The position numbers and the translations under genes were made by a program. A stretch of 64,000 nt of DNA from Cheiracanthium punctorium (Eukaryota > Arthropoda > Arachnida > Araneae > Cheiracanthiidae), in the NCBI GenBank assembly GCA_038373885.1, contig JAWZYV010012513.1, positions 119,056 to 183,055 on the forward strand, in the 5' to 3' direction. Below are positions 34,484 through 46,193 of the stretch, one piece after another. The notes beneath the pieces were generated by a model that ran no database searches, was not told where the DNA came from, and saw only the letters and a list, made by a program, of their open reading frames with translations. Position 1 is the stretch's first letter; every line of letters begins with the position of its first letter.

Positions 34484-34990
34484 ATGCAACCATTTGCATG
34501 CAGAAGCGCCTTGGCAATCTCTTCCAATCGGCCACATTGGCTTTTCGGCCGTTTGGATTTGGATCCCGAAATAAATTTTTGTGCTGCTTCAAGAATTTTC
34601 TCTTAGCTTCTAAAATACTTTTGAGAATACACTCAGGTAGTTGAAATTATCTTGCAAATTGCACTTTTGAAATTCCCCGAAACTTTTTTCCTACTCTTAA
34701 AAAATTTTCCCCCTGTTCCTGTAGCGTAAGATGAAAAAAAAAAAAAATCGTTGTTAAACAGAAACGACATCATCTTTGAATAGAAATTTTTTGCGTTGGG
34801 GGGGGGGCGGGACTTTGAAATATCGTCTTTGGAAAGAGATCGTCGTTAAACAGAGCGTCAACTGTATAAACATTTCTACTTTTTAAAATTTCAGTTAATG
34901 TGAAAATTTACAATTTTTTTTAACTTCCCTAATCCATAGTGCATTTCTAGCTCTGGGGGGGGCTCGAGCCCCCAGAGCCCCCCCCCCCCC
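34484..34990 (-). mobile_element. pogo/Tigger remnant, second copy
   Basis: The minus strand repeats the sequence of 8956-9470. It includes GISKVQFA-like codons, AAAGCCAATGTGGCCGATTG, and the Tigger-type end CAGTTGACGCTCTGTTTAAC near 34865. Its transposase fragment (34484-34690) has frameshifts. Confidence 0.65.
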
Positions 34991-35014
34991 CGTGGATCTG
35001 CCACTGGTTCTAAT

Positions 35015-35930
35015 CCAGTAATATGATAGTTCCATTTAAGACACCTTGCACTTAAAGATAAAGCTATTTTTTATCAACACAGTGTTCTAAAGCCAAGTAT
35101 CTTTCTTTCAAACGACAAATATTGTTTGACAAAATATGAGCAAACACACCAACGTGAACAGTTTGCAGACGATATTTGTGGTGGCGGGAAACTTTCGTTA
35201 AAACCTAATATTTCAGAACTTTGTATACTATAGCCTCCAAGGCGGCCAGGTTCGCCACCCCATACCTGGACTCATTTCAGTGAAAATCACACTTCTTTGT
35301 TTTAACAATATTTGTCATTCAATTTATTCAGGTTAGGGTTGCTACACATTTTGGGTGCCGCAACACCCCTAAAAGCCGATGTAGAAACAGCAAATGGCGA
35401 AAATGTTCTTTAGCCCAATGCATGGTGACATTTTTTAGGTGGGCGATGAATGAGCCAAGTATTGTAAATTGCATATTTTAAAGCTTGGGAAAAGTCTAAA
35501 CGATCTTGCATATTTGTGTATCCATTATTGTTATTTTGTAATCTAGCTACTGAGTGACATATGCATGCTCCATTTGAAGTCAATGAACTGTTCATTTGGA
35601 TTTTCTCACGTGCGTTATTGTTATTGCACTAATGTATTCATCTAGCTGCTACAGTTCGCAGCGTGGAAATATCTTCGATATTGGAACCGCATACGTTAGC
35701 CTATTATATAAGTAAATTATGTCTCTTTTAGTTTCGAGTTGAATGCTTTTTTTCAGCACAGCAAGACAGTTTTACTTTATAAAATTTAAAAGCTAAAAAT
35801 ATGCAGTAAAATAAAAGGCGGTGATTAAACAACACTATGGTTTAGACTGAAGCGTAGTCAAAAAGTTAAGATTTGCACTCGCGAGACCTATAATACGTAG
35901 AAAAAGTAATAGTTAGAATTAATGTTACCT
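35015..35930. other. Unassigned, within the left arm
   Basis: Up to about 35690 no counterpart was found in the right arm. Beyond that, pairing with 63080-63220 resumes. No gene was recognised. Confidence 0.4.
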
Positions 35931-36240
35931 CCTGACTGAGATTGCTCAGGGATGTATATAGTAATTCAGATGCGTCCGGCTACAAAGCTAGAATTTATCG
36001 GGTGATCGTCTTTCATAAGTTTTAAATTAGATACACTACCTGCGTGCCGAATGCAAAACTAGCAGAATATCAAAATTTTGAATAAGCGGATTTCGCGGTT
36101 CAGTGCACAGAGATGTTTGGCGAAAAGAGAAAATTTTTCAGGCAGACAAATTCAAATTAAAAAATAAATTGTAATGTATTTAAGAGCTTCTGAGAATTTT
36201 TTGCTTTTTCCAACTTAGTTAAATATTTTTAAACTCATGG

Positions 36241-36470
36241 TCATATTAACTCACCATTTTTTAAACTGTTTCGTTTTGCTTGTATTTCTAGAACTAATAT
36301 TATAGTTTCCATGGCCAACTGGATAAGACACTGAGCATGGTAGACGCCTGAGGTGTAAAAGTCCAGGGTTCTGTCCTTCCGCGCGGCAGTTAATGTAACG
36401 GTCTGGAGTTTTGGGCGGATTTCTGCAGATATAGCATGAATACATGTTAAGACCACTTAAAAAGGTCCTG
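36241..36470 (+). mobile_element. tRNA-derived SINE, left-arm copy
   Basis: The head CATGGCCAACTGGATAAGAC is A-box-like, and CCAGGGTTCTGTCC is B-box-like. The tail includes GGTCTGGAGTTTTGGGCGGA. It is mirrored at 62490-62700, so it predates the inverted duplication. Confidence 0.7.
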
Positions 36471-37588
36471 TGTCAAAAGAATTTCCCCCTTAAGCAGCTA
36501 GCCTTCGTGCATCTATCCTTTACCACTGCACTAAAATCTCTCACCAGATTTAAGTATAACATATCGTTAAATTGGCTCAAAAATATGGTGTTCGTAAGAG
36601 TTTTATAATCGATGCTTTTGACATGATTTATATTTCTCGTTTGAGAATGATAGAAATGCCTTCTAGTTGTCTGAAAAAAAATATCTATAAAAGTACTAAT
36701 TTTTAAAAGTTTCACTTCAATAAAAGTAACTACAGTTTTTCAGCTCTCTGTATTGAATTTCGAAGTCATTTCACTGCTATAAAGCCACTTATTCCTTTCA
36801 ATTTCAATACTGTTTTGTCCTGATTCAAGCAGTCAATATCGAAGTTTACAGAATAATTATATAGTTGCAGTGTAATCTGAATGGCAATGTTAGGTAATTA
36901 TAGCATTCGATACTTTTAATTGTGCACGCAAATATATATATTGAAAATTTTCGGTAAGTAAACGTCGCCGAAAGCTTGAAATGGATTTCTATTTTGAATA
37001 ATGATAATGCAATAAATTCCCTTTTTATAGATTATGTTTTAGACTTCAATAGAAAATTTAGAATTCGTTTGACATACGTTTGAAATCACGATTTCAGAAA
37101 ATTATAGCCCTAAATACAATTAAAATATATTATTTATAAGATTCATAACTGTTGTCGTCTGCTGTCATAGTGATATTATTAGAAAAGTCCTGAAATTATA
37201 TTAGTTTAGTATAAAACAACTTAGAATTCGAAGTAAACAAAATTGGTAAAAATTCAAAACACATGTTATTAAATCATCCTACAGTACAATTCTTTATGAA
37301 AAAAATTGTTTGTAATTTTCAAACATTTTGTTCTTAAAAATGCATCAACTGTGCACTTCCTCTCTATTGAAACTACAACAGACATTGTGAACTAGCTTGA
37401 GATAAAAGATGCACGATAAATATATATCCATATTATAGTTGCTATGAAAGCAGTTACTATTATGTGTTGCTTAAGCAATGATCAAACATGCATGCAAGAT
37501 TTGCATCCAGTTCAGCCTAAAAAACTGTAAGTGAACTGATATTTGTTTCATGTGTGTAAATTTTCATAGTATTCCGAGCTGAGACGAA
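36471..37588. other. 5' flank of the intact IR gene
   Basis: Pairs with 61620-62490 of the right arm up to about 37340, after which the pairing stops. No upstream exon, TATA box or signal-peptide exon could be supported. Confidence 0.45.
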
Positions 37589-38812
37589 ATGTCTTTAGGA
37601 ACTATGGAAGCTCATCAGCCAAAAGTTGTTAGATTTGTTACCCCCTTAAATTATCCAAAAATACCGAAGTATAGTATAGTGAACAAAGATGGAAATACAG
37701 TTTATGTTGTAGACGCCGACCTCATCCGTCTTCTTTCGGAAGGACTTAAAGTACAGTATGAGGTAGTCAAGCCCTTGGACGTTTCACTGGGAGCGAGGCA
37801 GCCGGACGGAAACTGGACTGGAATATTAGGGATGATCACGCGTTCAGAAGCTGACCTGGCCATGGGCGGGATATATCTTACAGAAGAGAGATACGAAGCG
37901 ATGAATTTCACTTTCCCTCACATCCTGTCCAGCATTACATTCATGACGGACAAGCCTCAACCACTGCCCAAAAACTTGGCCATATTCTACCCGTTTACTT
38001 ACGAAATATGGATCACTCTCTTCGTATTCTTTGCCGTGGTCTCTGTCGTTTTCTACTTCATGATGGAGAGAAAGAAATCGCTGCAAAGCGTGCTGTTGAT
38101 CACCTTGGGAAGCGTCTTCGAACAGTCGCTAAGCTTCCAGAAGAAAACGAACGCATTCAGGATGCTCACCTACGCCTGGATTTTGGGTGTTATGATTCTC
38201 TCTTACGGTTACAAAGCGGTACTGTTGTGGTTCTTGTCCATCCCAACTCTCAGCGGAATCGAGGACATTTCCGATTTGTCCGTTGCATCGACAGACTGGT
38301 CGTTTAAGTGTATCTCTCCAGGCAGTTTCTATATCCGAAATTTCATGGAATCTAACTCCAGTCGTTTGAGAAACATAGCCGAGTGTATGAGTCGCACCGG
38401 TTTCGGACTCAGAAGCCCCATCGTAGTGTTTCAGACGAGTGGCCCCGGGAAAGCTGTAATTGCGGCTAGGGATGCTCTGAATGAAGTCGCGCATGGCTAT
38501 TTTATATCAAAGGACTCGTTTTATACGATGCTCCAAAGTATTCCTTTTTCGAGAAAGTTATGCTGTCCGAATCGCTTGAAGGCAATTATTTTTAGAATCA
38601 CCGCTTCGGGACTATTAGATAAACTCAGGGGCGACAGCGATTTTCGATCTCAACTCCAGAGGAAATTGTTCGAATCTAACATATCGGAAACGGCCATGAC
38701 AGTACACCTCGATGATGTATCGGGGGCATTTTACATATTGCTGTCTGGATGGCTTCTGTCATTCATCGTGTTTTTTGCCGAAATCGCAGTTGCGAAGTGC
38801 TCGTACCAATGA
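37589..38812 (+). CDS. Ionotropic glutamate-receptor-like protein (IR family), intact
   Basis: A 407-residue ligand-gated cation channel of the iGluR/IR superfamily, used in arthropods mainly for chemosensation at the cell surface. Ligand-binding lobe S1 covers about residues 13-130, with GNWTGILGMITRSEADLAMG and LTEERYEAMNFTFP; R101 sits where iGluRs bind the ligand carboxylate. Then come M1 (138-158), the pore loop (166-180, SVLLITLGSVFEQS), M3 (192-215, WILGVMILSYGYKAVLLWFL; SYGYKA replaces SYTANLAA), lobe S2 (220-370, CCPNRLKAI) and M4 (378-402). The amino-terminal domain of classical iGluRs is missing, as in short IRs. No signal peptide is visible and an in-frame stop lies just upstream, so a missing 5' exon is possible. 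The right arm of the inverted duplication lacks this gene. Confidence 0.9.
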   Translation: MSLGTMEAHQPKVVRFVTPLNYPKIPKYSIVNKDGNTVYVVDADLIRLLSEGLKVQYEVVKPLDVSLGARQPDGNWTGILGMITRSEADLAMGGIYLTEERYEAMNFTFPHILSSITFMTDKPQPLPKNLAIFYPFTYEIWITLFVFFAVVSVVFYFMMERKKSLQSVLLITLGSVFEQSLSFQKKTNAFRMLTYAWILGVMILSYGYKAVLLWFLSIPTLSGIEDISDLSVASTDWSFKCISPGSFYIRNFMESNSSRLRNIAECMSRTGFGLRSPIVVFQTSGPGKAVIAARDALNEVAHGYFISKDSFYTMLQSIPFSRKLCCPNRLKAIIFRITASGLLDKLRGDSDFRSQLQRKLFESNISETAMTVHLDDVSGAFYILLSGWLLSFIVFFAEIAVAKCSYQ

Positions 38813-39372
38813 GACTAATTTAACCTTTGTTTTTATCTTTCGAAACAAACAACATCATAAGTTAATGATAATTTAATAACACAATTCTATTAACTTCACT
38901 GGTGTCATTGGTTTGATTTCATTTTGTGTTATCATTTTCAAACTATAGGATTTCGTTTTGTTTTAAGATATCTTCTAGTAGTAATCGTGTAGTTGGAACA
39001 AAAAAACACCTGTGTCTCCAAACTTTGTATATATTATATCTGTTCCTGTTTCAAACATTTTTTTCTTCTTTTTCATTGCACGGTCAGACAGTTTGATTCT
39101 ATAAAATTAAAAGCGAAAAATATTTAGGAGAAATTTAAAAAAAAATGAGATGATTAATCTAAGTACTAAGGTACAGACAAGGACAGATTAAAAGGGAGGG
39201 TAGAGGGGGAGACCTCCCCCCTCCCCCAAAATTGCACTCATGCGTCACTGGGTATAGACAGAAGCACAGTGAATTTTGTATGGTTTGCATGCGCGTGATT
39301 CATAGTAAGAAGAATTAATAATTGTGAGAGTAAATGTCACCTCCCCTGACTGACACTGCTCAGGGATGTTTA
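38813..39372. other. 3' flank of the intact IR gene
   Basis: Resembles the 3' flank of the IR fragment at 30580, seen at 31260-31400 and then again from about 35756 to 35960. The IR genes therefore duplicated with their flanks. A G/C-homopolymer patch at 39190-39235 looks like a small MITE fragment. Confidence 0.55.
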
Positions 39373-39510
39373 AAATCTTTATCGCGCAGTGATCCCGCTC
39401 TGGGAACACCAATCTGACGTTTTGACAGTTGCCAGTCACGAAGAATAGATTTGATTTTTATAAAAATATTTGCGGGTGACATAGCTCCACGAGAATCCTT
39501 TACTTTACGC

Positions 39511-39637
39511 ACTGCCAGCTGTCGTCAAAAAAGAGTCTCTATGTCTGTGGCCCGCGATGAACGTTTCGATCGTCCGCCATCTTGCTGGTAGTTAAGTCGA
39601 GCGCTGGCAACGGCTGCTCTTTTTTCAGCATTGGGAA
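39511..39637 (+). repeat. About 127-bp segment in the unexpected orientation (left)
   Basis: Contains GTCCGCCATCTTGCTGGTAG and CAGCATTGGG. The same segment occurs at 61217-61342 in the same orientation, although everything around it in the two arms is inverted. Confidence 0.8.
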
Positions 39638-39639
39638 AG

Positions 39640-40437
39640 GGTTGCGACTGAAAGGGTTAAAGGATTTCAGATGGGACCGGCTACAAAGTAAGAATTTATC
39701 GAGTGATCTCCTTTCATAGGTTTTTAGATTAAAATACATGTTTTAAATGAAGGGTAGGCAAATCGTGGCAAGTTTGGCGCATTGCATCTTTGTGCCCACT
39801 TATGACTTTGAAGATTTTTAAAGTAATTTCGTAGACGGAAAAATTTTATTTCTTATGGTATTACATCAAAAGAAAGGATCTGTGCACTTCAAAATGTTTG
39901 TCATCTAAAGTCGAACGATCTCTGGTCCCCCTAGCAAAATATTGGAAATATTAATTCTAGAAACCTCTTCCTCAGAACAACAGTTTCAATCTAATGTTCA
40001 CACGTTATTACCCTTAGACCTTTGGGACCCTTAGTTTCCTATTTAATGTTATTTGTCTTGATGTGTACTATCATCCCTTAAAGTTTTGCACAAGAGTTTC
40101 GGTTCATCTTGTAAATCTTGGACATATGTGCTGCGTCTTAATAGTTATTGAATTCGAAAATATTTTAATGACTTGTCCCTACAAAATATGGGAAAATTTT
40201 TTCGGAATTATGCGGCGTCGATGCGGTAGTTTATTGAAATTATGCGGTATTTATACAAATTTATTGAAATAATGCGGATGACTAGGGAAATAACTGCGTT
40301 AAATAGAAAGCAATAATTTAATTTACGATTAAAAACAAAGAAGTGTGTCTTACTTTTGCCCTAAAGCTTATTAAAATAAAGTGCTGTTAATCGGCATTCG
40401 ATGATTCCTTCAAACTTTGCATTGGTGTTTTAAATAT
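39640..40437. other. Left-arm sequence, non-coding
   Basis: From about 40060, pairs with 60330-60480. The TTCGGAAT at 40201-40208 is the unoccupied target of the MITE found at 59892-60325. No gene is visible. Confidence 0.6.
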
Positions 40438-40760
40438 TTAGCCATTACATGAAACTGCTCTTTCACAGTCCACAGAATTCGGTAAAACCGAGAATACTTG
40501 CTTTGCTTTGCGTGTTAGTTCTGGAAGCCTCTGTGAAACAGCCTCTGAATTCCAAAATCTTAGTAACTTTTCAGCGGAACATTCCTTGACATAACCTTTG
40601 TAAGCAGCATACTCAAGTCTTATTAATGAATCATCAAATCCTGGGATATTCTTGAAGACTTCTTCATCATCAACATTCATGCTGGACATTGGTCTGGGTC
40701 AAACACTCGAGCTGCTTTCATGAATTATAAACCAGATTTGGATATCCTAGGTCCTCGCTT
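40438..40760 (-). pseudogene. hAT transposase C-terminal dimerisation region, left copy
   Basis: The minus strand reads FMKAARVFDPDQCPA up to a stop, then in a shifted frame MSSMNVDDEEVFKNIPGFDD and FWNSEAVSQRLPELTRKAKQ, ending LPNSVDCERAVS. The FPxL...LPxSxxxER block is the signature of the hAT dimerisation domain. The frame break and missing RNase-H-like core make it dead. A mirror copy is at 59212-59654. Confidence 0.8.
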
Positions 40761-41315
40761 TCCGGACAGTAATAAACGTCCAATTTCACTAGTGTTCTGT
40801 GAAATATGTCTCGCAGCAATAAATTATGTGCAGCTCTACGAGAATAGGATTCCTCTGGTAGTATAGTATTGGACTAGGAGAAACTGAAATTTATCATGTA
40901 GAAGCCAGACCCAAAAATCGTGTTTACCGGTGTTATGTGCAGCTGTACGAGAATAGGATTTCTACGATTTCAACAGTAATTTAGATTGCTAGTTGATAAA
41001 CTTTTTATACGCCTCTTGAAATAGATACTGTTGCAGAAATCTCTGCTAGTTTCTGGGTTCGTCGTTCTAAAGTGCAGTGGGTGAAGAAAGTTCTAGTAAA
41101 GAGTCCACTTGTCAGGAGGGAACACTAACCTTATTCTTCTAGAACTTCGCCGAACAATCAGCTGTACAAAATTTGCAAGCGTAATCGGCCAGTCATGTGC
41201 TTATTACAGTCTACTTCCCAAGTAGCAAAATATCGTTGGAAAAGCATTGGCCAAATGCCGAACTTCACAGATCACGACGCCGCGCTGGCGTCGACTTGGC
41301 CCAACCGACCTTATA

Positions 41316-41340
41316 TATATATATAAGTATATAATCACAT

Positions 41341-41379
<39 letters not shown>

Positions 41380-41408
41380 CACATATATATATATATATAT
41401 ATATATAA
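41316..41408. repeat. TA/CA microsatellite, left arm
   Basis: Alternating AT and CA dinucleotide runs. The right-arm partner is at about 57687-57740. Confidence 0.9.
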
Positions 41409-42967
41409 TGGTTTTGCTTAATTTTATTATTATTTTGCTTTATTGTAATGTAATTGAAATATTAGTTCAGTGCAATATTTATATTTTTAGTAAGCCACTC
41501 TTTATTTATTTATAAGTAGTTTCAAGAAAGTCCTAATTTATTTTTATCCTGTGTACTGAAATAACACTGCATTTACAATAATGCAAAACTGCTACTCATG
41601 GCCTACTCCCCCGATTGCATATAAAAATAAGAAATATATAACTGAAGAGATGTAGCAACAGCATGGTTTCTCGTGGTACAAATGCTTAGTTTTAAAAATT
41701 AAACATTCCAATATAAATGCCATGAAATAATGTGTTCTACCTCTTGAATTTTTCAAATTCCAATTCATAATGAATTTTCATAAGCATTCAAATTTTATCA
41801 TCAACACATTAATTGAACTCCCCCACCCATTCACACGAAAGTCGTATAATTGGTACTTTATTGCAACTTTTTTTGTTGGTACACCTTAAGTGAAAATTCT
41901 CCGAGTACTTATTATTTCTAAGCCATTTTTCGAATCATATTCCAGGAATTAAAGTTGCATATTAACTGGAATCTTAATCCAAACAACCCAAGATATATTT
42001 ATCTTTATAAAAGTTAGTCTGCATGATCTAAATTTTGCATTAGTATGCGCAATTTGGTATTTCTGAGAAGTTCTGCCTTTCTCACCCCTTTATCTTATTT
42101 AAATATTACATTTCTTTAATTAGAAGTGCTTCATGATTTCACATTAACCTAAAATGCAATATAGAATAACATTAGGTGTCAGTCTTTTCTAGACTTAAAT
42201 TTTCCCTTCGATTAACGTTACTTTCACTGAAACATGTTAATCCGCCTATTTTCTATTTTAGTGAATAAACTCTTGTATATGTCAGTATGCAAATTCCGTT
42301 GCATGTTACATTATTGTCACTGTATTATCTATCAATAAAATTATCTAATATCTTGCATTTTGTCAAAAATGTTTCATTAATACGTCAAAAATATACCAAT
42401 CAGGTACTTGGAATTCAGCTAATAATTCAAAAATAATTAAATCACAAGAAAAATTTCAGTTTTCTACTTGGAATTAGCATTATTTTAAAATAATGTACAG
42501 TAAAATCGTGGCACAAGAAATGTAGAGGTACCAAAAATCAAATTTTTACTTCTAAAACATTCTCAGAAGTGAAATTTCATCTAAGTCTGAATTTATTCCA
42601 TAATACTTTCTTTTAACAGAAATTTTATTTGTTAATCTGGTGTATTCATATGTGAAATTTGTTAAAATGAGATTCTATCACCATATTCTGAGCTTTCTCT
42701 AATCAATTACAAGAATCAGTATGTATTACAGCATAATATATTGATGAATGCCTTTTCCTGAAAAGATAGTGATTTTGATCTTAATGAAACGAATTTAAAT
42801 AAAAAATGATTACTTCAATTTCAATATAATTTATAAGATGCCAGGTTAAATTGCCTTAATAAGGGACCCATGCTCCGATCTGGTATAAAAGTGGTAATTA
42901 TTTAACACAGGGGAGCAGAAATTAATATTGCTTCTTTAACCAGCAGCATTAAATTTATTTGTTTGCA
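41409..42967. other. Left-arm sequence without genes
   Basis: AT-rich. It pairs with about 56100-57690 of the right arm. No coding or RNA feature was recognised. Confidence 0.5.
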
Positions 42968-42975
42968 GTAAGCAG

Positions 42976-43638
42976 TAGGGTGGAGCGAAAAACACTTTTT
43001 ATCGAAATTAACATTGCCTGAGTCATTAAATGGTTCGAAACTGATAAGAACAAATTGTCTCCGAATTTCAGCTCAAAATATTGCCATCTTCAGGTTCCAC
43101 ACCTCAAGCGAATATATTCCCAGTGTCTTTTTTTAGTCTTTTATGAATTTCTATTGAAATAATTACGTTTAATTAATTAATTGAATCATTAATACTCCGA
43201 TACACCTGCTCTATCAAGAACAACGGCTAGTTTCGGGCATTGTGTCTGTCTTGGAGATTTGGGGAATCTCATCGTTTTCCGACATTGGCTTCCTGACTAA
43301 CGAAATCGTCATCATTTTCTGACGTATATTCCATTTCTGAATCAGATCCTAAGTCGACGTTTGCTTCTAAATCTACGATTTCCAGCACTGACATGTGATA
43401 ATAACGTATTAATAAAGCAATTTAATAATGAAAACATAACTAATTATTCAATTAATTAATTAAACATTATTATTTTAATAAAAATAAGCTAGAAATATAT
43501 TCGCTTGAGTTGTGGAACCTGAAGATGACATTAATTTGAGCTGAAATTTGGAAACAATTTGTTCTTATCAGTTTCGCATCCTTTAATGACTCAGGCAGTG
43601 TGAATTTTGAAATAAAGTTTTTTTTTCACTCCACCCTA
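42976..43638. mobile_element. MITE with about 150-bp terminal inverted repeats
   Basis: Ends read inward TAGGGTGGAGCGAAAAA (left) and TAGGGTGGAGTGAAAAA (right), and the pairing continues for roughly 150 bp. GTAAGCAG flanks both sides (42968-42975 and 43639-43646). The right arm has the empty site near 56104-56112. The core holds a small minus-strand open frame (43269-43394). Confidence 0.92.
43269..43394 (-). CDS. Short acidic open frame inside a MITE, doubtful
   Basis: A 41-codon frame starting MSVLEIVDLEANVDLGSDSE and ending NVGKR before TGA. It is rich in Asp, Glu and Ser. It occupies the non-repeated core of the long-TIR element, so it may be a leftover of the parental transposase N-terminus or captured sequence. 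No family was recognised and it is too short to be trusted as a gene. Confidence 0.2.
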   Translation of the reverse strand: MSVLEIVDLEANVDLGSDSEMEYTSENDDDFVSQEANVGKR

Positions 43639-43646
43639 GTAAGCAG

Positions 43647-44799
43647 TACTGACTACAATTATAAATATTATTCAACAATTCAATTCTACCTATTAGCCAA
43701 CATAGTTTATAAACTGGCTAGTTTCTGTTTTATAATAACCCTTTTTTAAATTAATCTAGGATTACTAAATTAGATTTTTTAAATGTTTTAAGTTAAAAAC
43801 TATGTAAACATGCAAACAATTTCAACATTTTCTATGAATCTATCATAACTCGGAAATTCTCCCAAAAGCAATTGAACAATCATAAGCATTCATATCTTGG
43901 GACAGAGTTACTAGAGTTCTCAAAAAGTACGCTCATTGAAGCATTTCATATTTTTATGCAATGTTTAAGTGAGTATTTAAATTTGTCAGGATTTTCCCAT
44001 TGCCAGGTTTTGCCAGAGTAAGTATTTATGACAAATCATACGCAAAAGCTTGCTTGGAAAAAATTTTTCACTTACCCACCACAAGATTTTTTGTAATTTT
44101 GATTTTGCTATCCAGACCCACAAGCGTCCTAATGCCGTTTGCAGATAATTGTCAAACTTTGCAGACAGCTTTAATACTTTTTACAAAATTTTTAATTGTT
44201 AAATTAAAAAAAATATGCAAATAAAATAGTGAAAATATAATACGTCAATGAAAAAACAATAAATAAATCAGATTTATTATGTTTGAGTTTAGAAAATAGT
44301 CAACATAAATATGAACTTTAGATTAAAGGTAGTATGCTATTTTAAAATAATATGCATAGCTGTTGGCAGCAATATAGGACTTAGGAGGCACAGCCTTTTC
44401 AGCAGAAAATTTTAAAGAAAATATTAACGTTCGAAGACAGTTTTACATTTTATCTCAGTCTAGGTATATCCTAAGATAAAACACACGTTCAAAACAAAAA
44501 GAACACTTTCTAGCATGTAAAACTTTTATTTAACATAAAAATATTTCATTAAAAATATACATATAAAATAAACTATTTTTATATCTGTGGAACTAATCAC
44601 CCTCTTATCTGCCAGAAACTTTTGATGTGATCTAACAGATGCTGAAATGAGACTAGATAAAATTTAAATAATTTATATTTTTAATATACATAAGCAAGAT
44701 AATCACAAAATCGGAAATTAAAAACTTTCGAATTTTGAAAACAATTTCTTTTAAAATTCCTTCATGATAAGAGAACATTTCAATGAGTGATTTTAACCA
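43647..44799. other. Left-arm sequence without genes
   Basis: AT-rich. It pairs with about 54990-56100. No gene was recognised. Confidence 0.5.
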
Positions 44800-44975
44800 C
44801 AGTGAAACTTCAATACAATGATACTTAAAGGACCCAATAAAATTATCGTTCTAGAGGGATGTAGGGCTATATCGGTGAGAGATTACATTATATAGAAATC
44901 CTGCGGGACACCCATCATTTTATGTTTTAGAGGATTTATCATTCTATTGAATATCGTTATAGAGAGGTTTTACTG
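44800..44975. mobile_element. Tigger-like MITE shared by both arms (left)
   Basis: Ends CAGTGAAACTTCAATAC and, read inward, CAGTAAAACCTCTCTATAAC, with ATCGTT words inside. Its counterpart is 54811-54987, so it was present before the inverted duplication. Confidence 0.75.
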
Positions 44976-46193
44976 TACTTTGTAATTCCTACTTATCCGA
45001 TTACTTTTCTCTGCAAATACGTAAAAAGGACCTTTTGACTGCAACTGTCATAACTGAAAGTCGGCTCCTGACACTAGCTAATAAGTCTTACTGAAATAAG
45101 AATTCTGCTCTTTTTAAGGGAAATGTTTTAAATAATATTTTCATTGAAGTCTGGACTTTAATAACATCTATGGGACCAGACAGAGTAGCAACAGAACTTC
45201 AGAAAATCTCTCGCTGAGCATTTTATTTACTAAGCATAATTACTAAGCATAAATGTTTTCTCAATAAATTGCAGACAGAATTTTACATAGTTAAATATTT
45301 TTACTATTTGAAAAATACATGTAACATTCTTACTCAACAATTTCACCCTATTTCAATCTAGACAATCAAAATCCTAAATGTAAAAGAGACTGCATGCTTT
45401 AAACGAAGGAAAAAAATAACTTTTAAAGACTATCCCCCACTTTTTTTTTCCTACCATGCCAGCAGATTTCACCAAGTTATAAAGCTGCTTCCATGAAAAC
45501 AATGCTTTTTCTGCAATTAGGCCAATCGTATTTTGATCTAAAACTCAAGCTAAATTATTGCGCTTTCACATGCATTTTTGTGCTAAACAGCCAAATATGG
45601 TTGCTTTCCTTTAAATTGTCAATGGTGCAAAAAATTCTTTGCTGTGCTTGGTATCAAGAACTGATTTGTAGAGATGGGGCCCAGGGCAAAAGCTTCATTG
45701 GGGGCCCCTTTCACAAAAACGTTTCTTATGCCCTACAAAACAACTTTCATATCACTCCAATACAAAGAAGAATGTTATAACAGCATAACAATGATTTTTT
45801 AATCAAAATACTAAATAAAATGCACTTGTTCGATAACAATATTATGCAGGATAATGTTTGAATTATGCTATTCAATTTCCTAATTGTAAATTTCATTCCA
45901 TATTTTTCAAGTAGCATGTTCCTCAATATTTCTGTATTTATCTTCTTAACGTTTAAACACCCGACCATTTATTTATAGTGGAATAGATCTTTCCTTTGCT
46001 CAACTAGAAGCTATTTATTTTTATATGTTCTGATTGAAAATCATCTCTATGGTTTCTATGCATCTCTATGCGATCAGCATACATTACTACATTTGTCAAG
46101 CCTAAATAAATTTGTGCTGAATAATTTCCTGAGACTATGCATTTAGCTAAAAATTGCTGTGGATACAATGCTAGCGCTATGAAGTAGTAGCCA
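44976..46193. other. Left-arm sequence without genes
   Basis: Pairs with about 53590-54810. At 45672-45720 a GGGGCCC..GGGCAAAAGCTTC patch, also present at 54050-54110, looks like a pre-duplication MITE fragment. Confidence 0.5.

Larger units (their letters stand above)
31953..35006. mobile_element. hAT-like composite element packed with nested repeats
   Basis: Left end CAGGGGCGGATCCAG and right end read inward CAGTGGCAGATCCAC, flanked by identical GTTCTAAT (31945-31952 and 35007-35014). It carries two SINEs, a TIR MITE, a non-LTR retrotransposon tail and a Tigger fragment. No transposase of its own was recognised. Either it grew by successive nesting, or the two ends belong to a mobile composite. 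Confidence 0.8.

Noticed and set aside
36241..36456. Two overlapping minus-strand frames mirrored at 62500-62694 as a conserved gene
   Set aside because: The similarity is explained by the tRNA-derived SINE and its inverted duplication; A-box and B-box-like words are visible.
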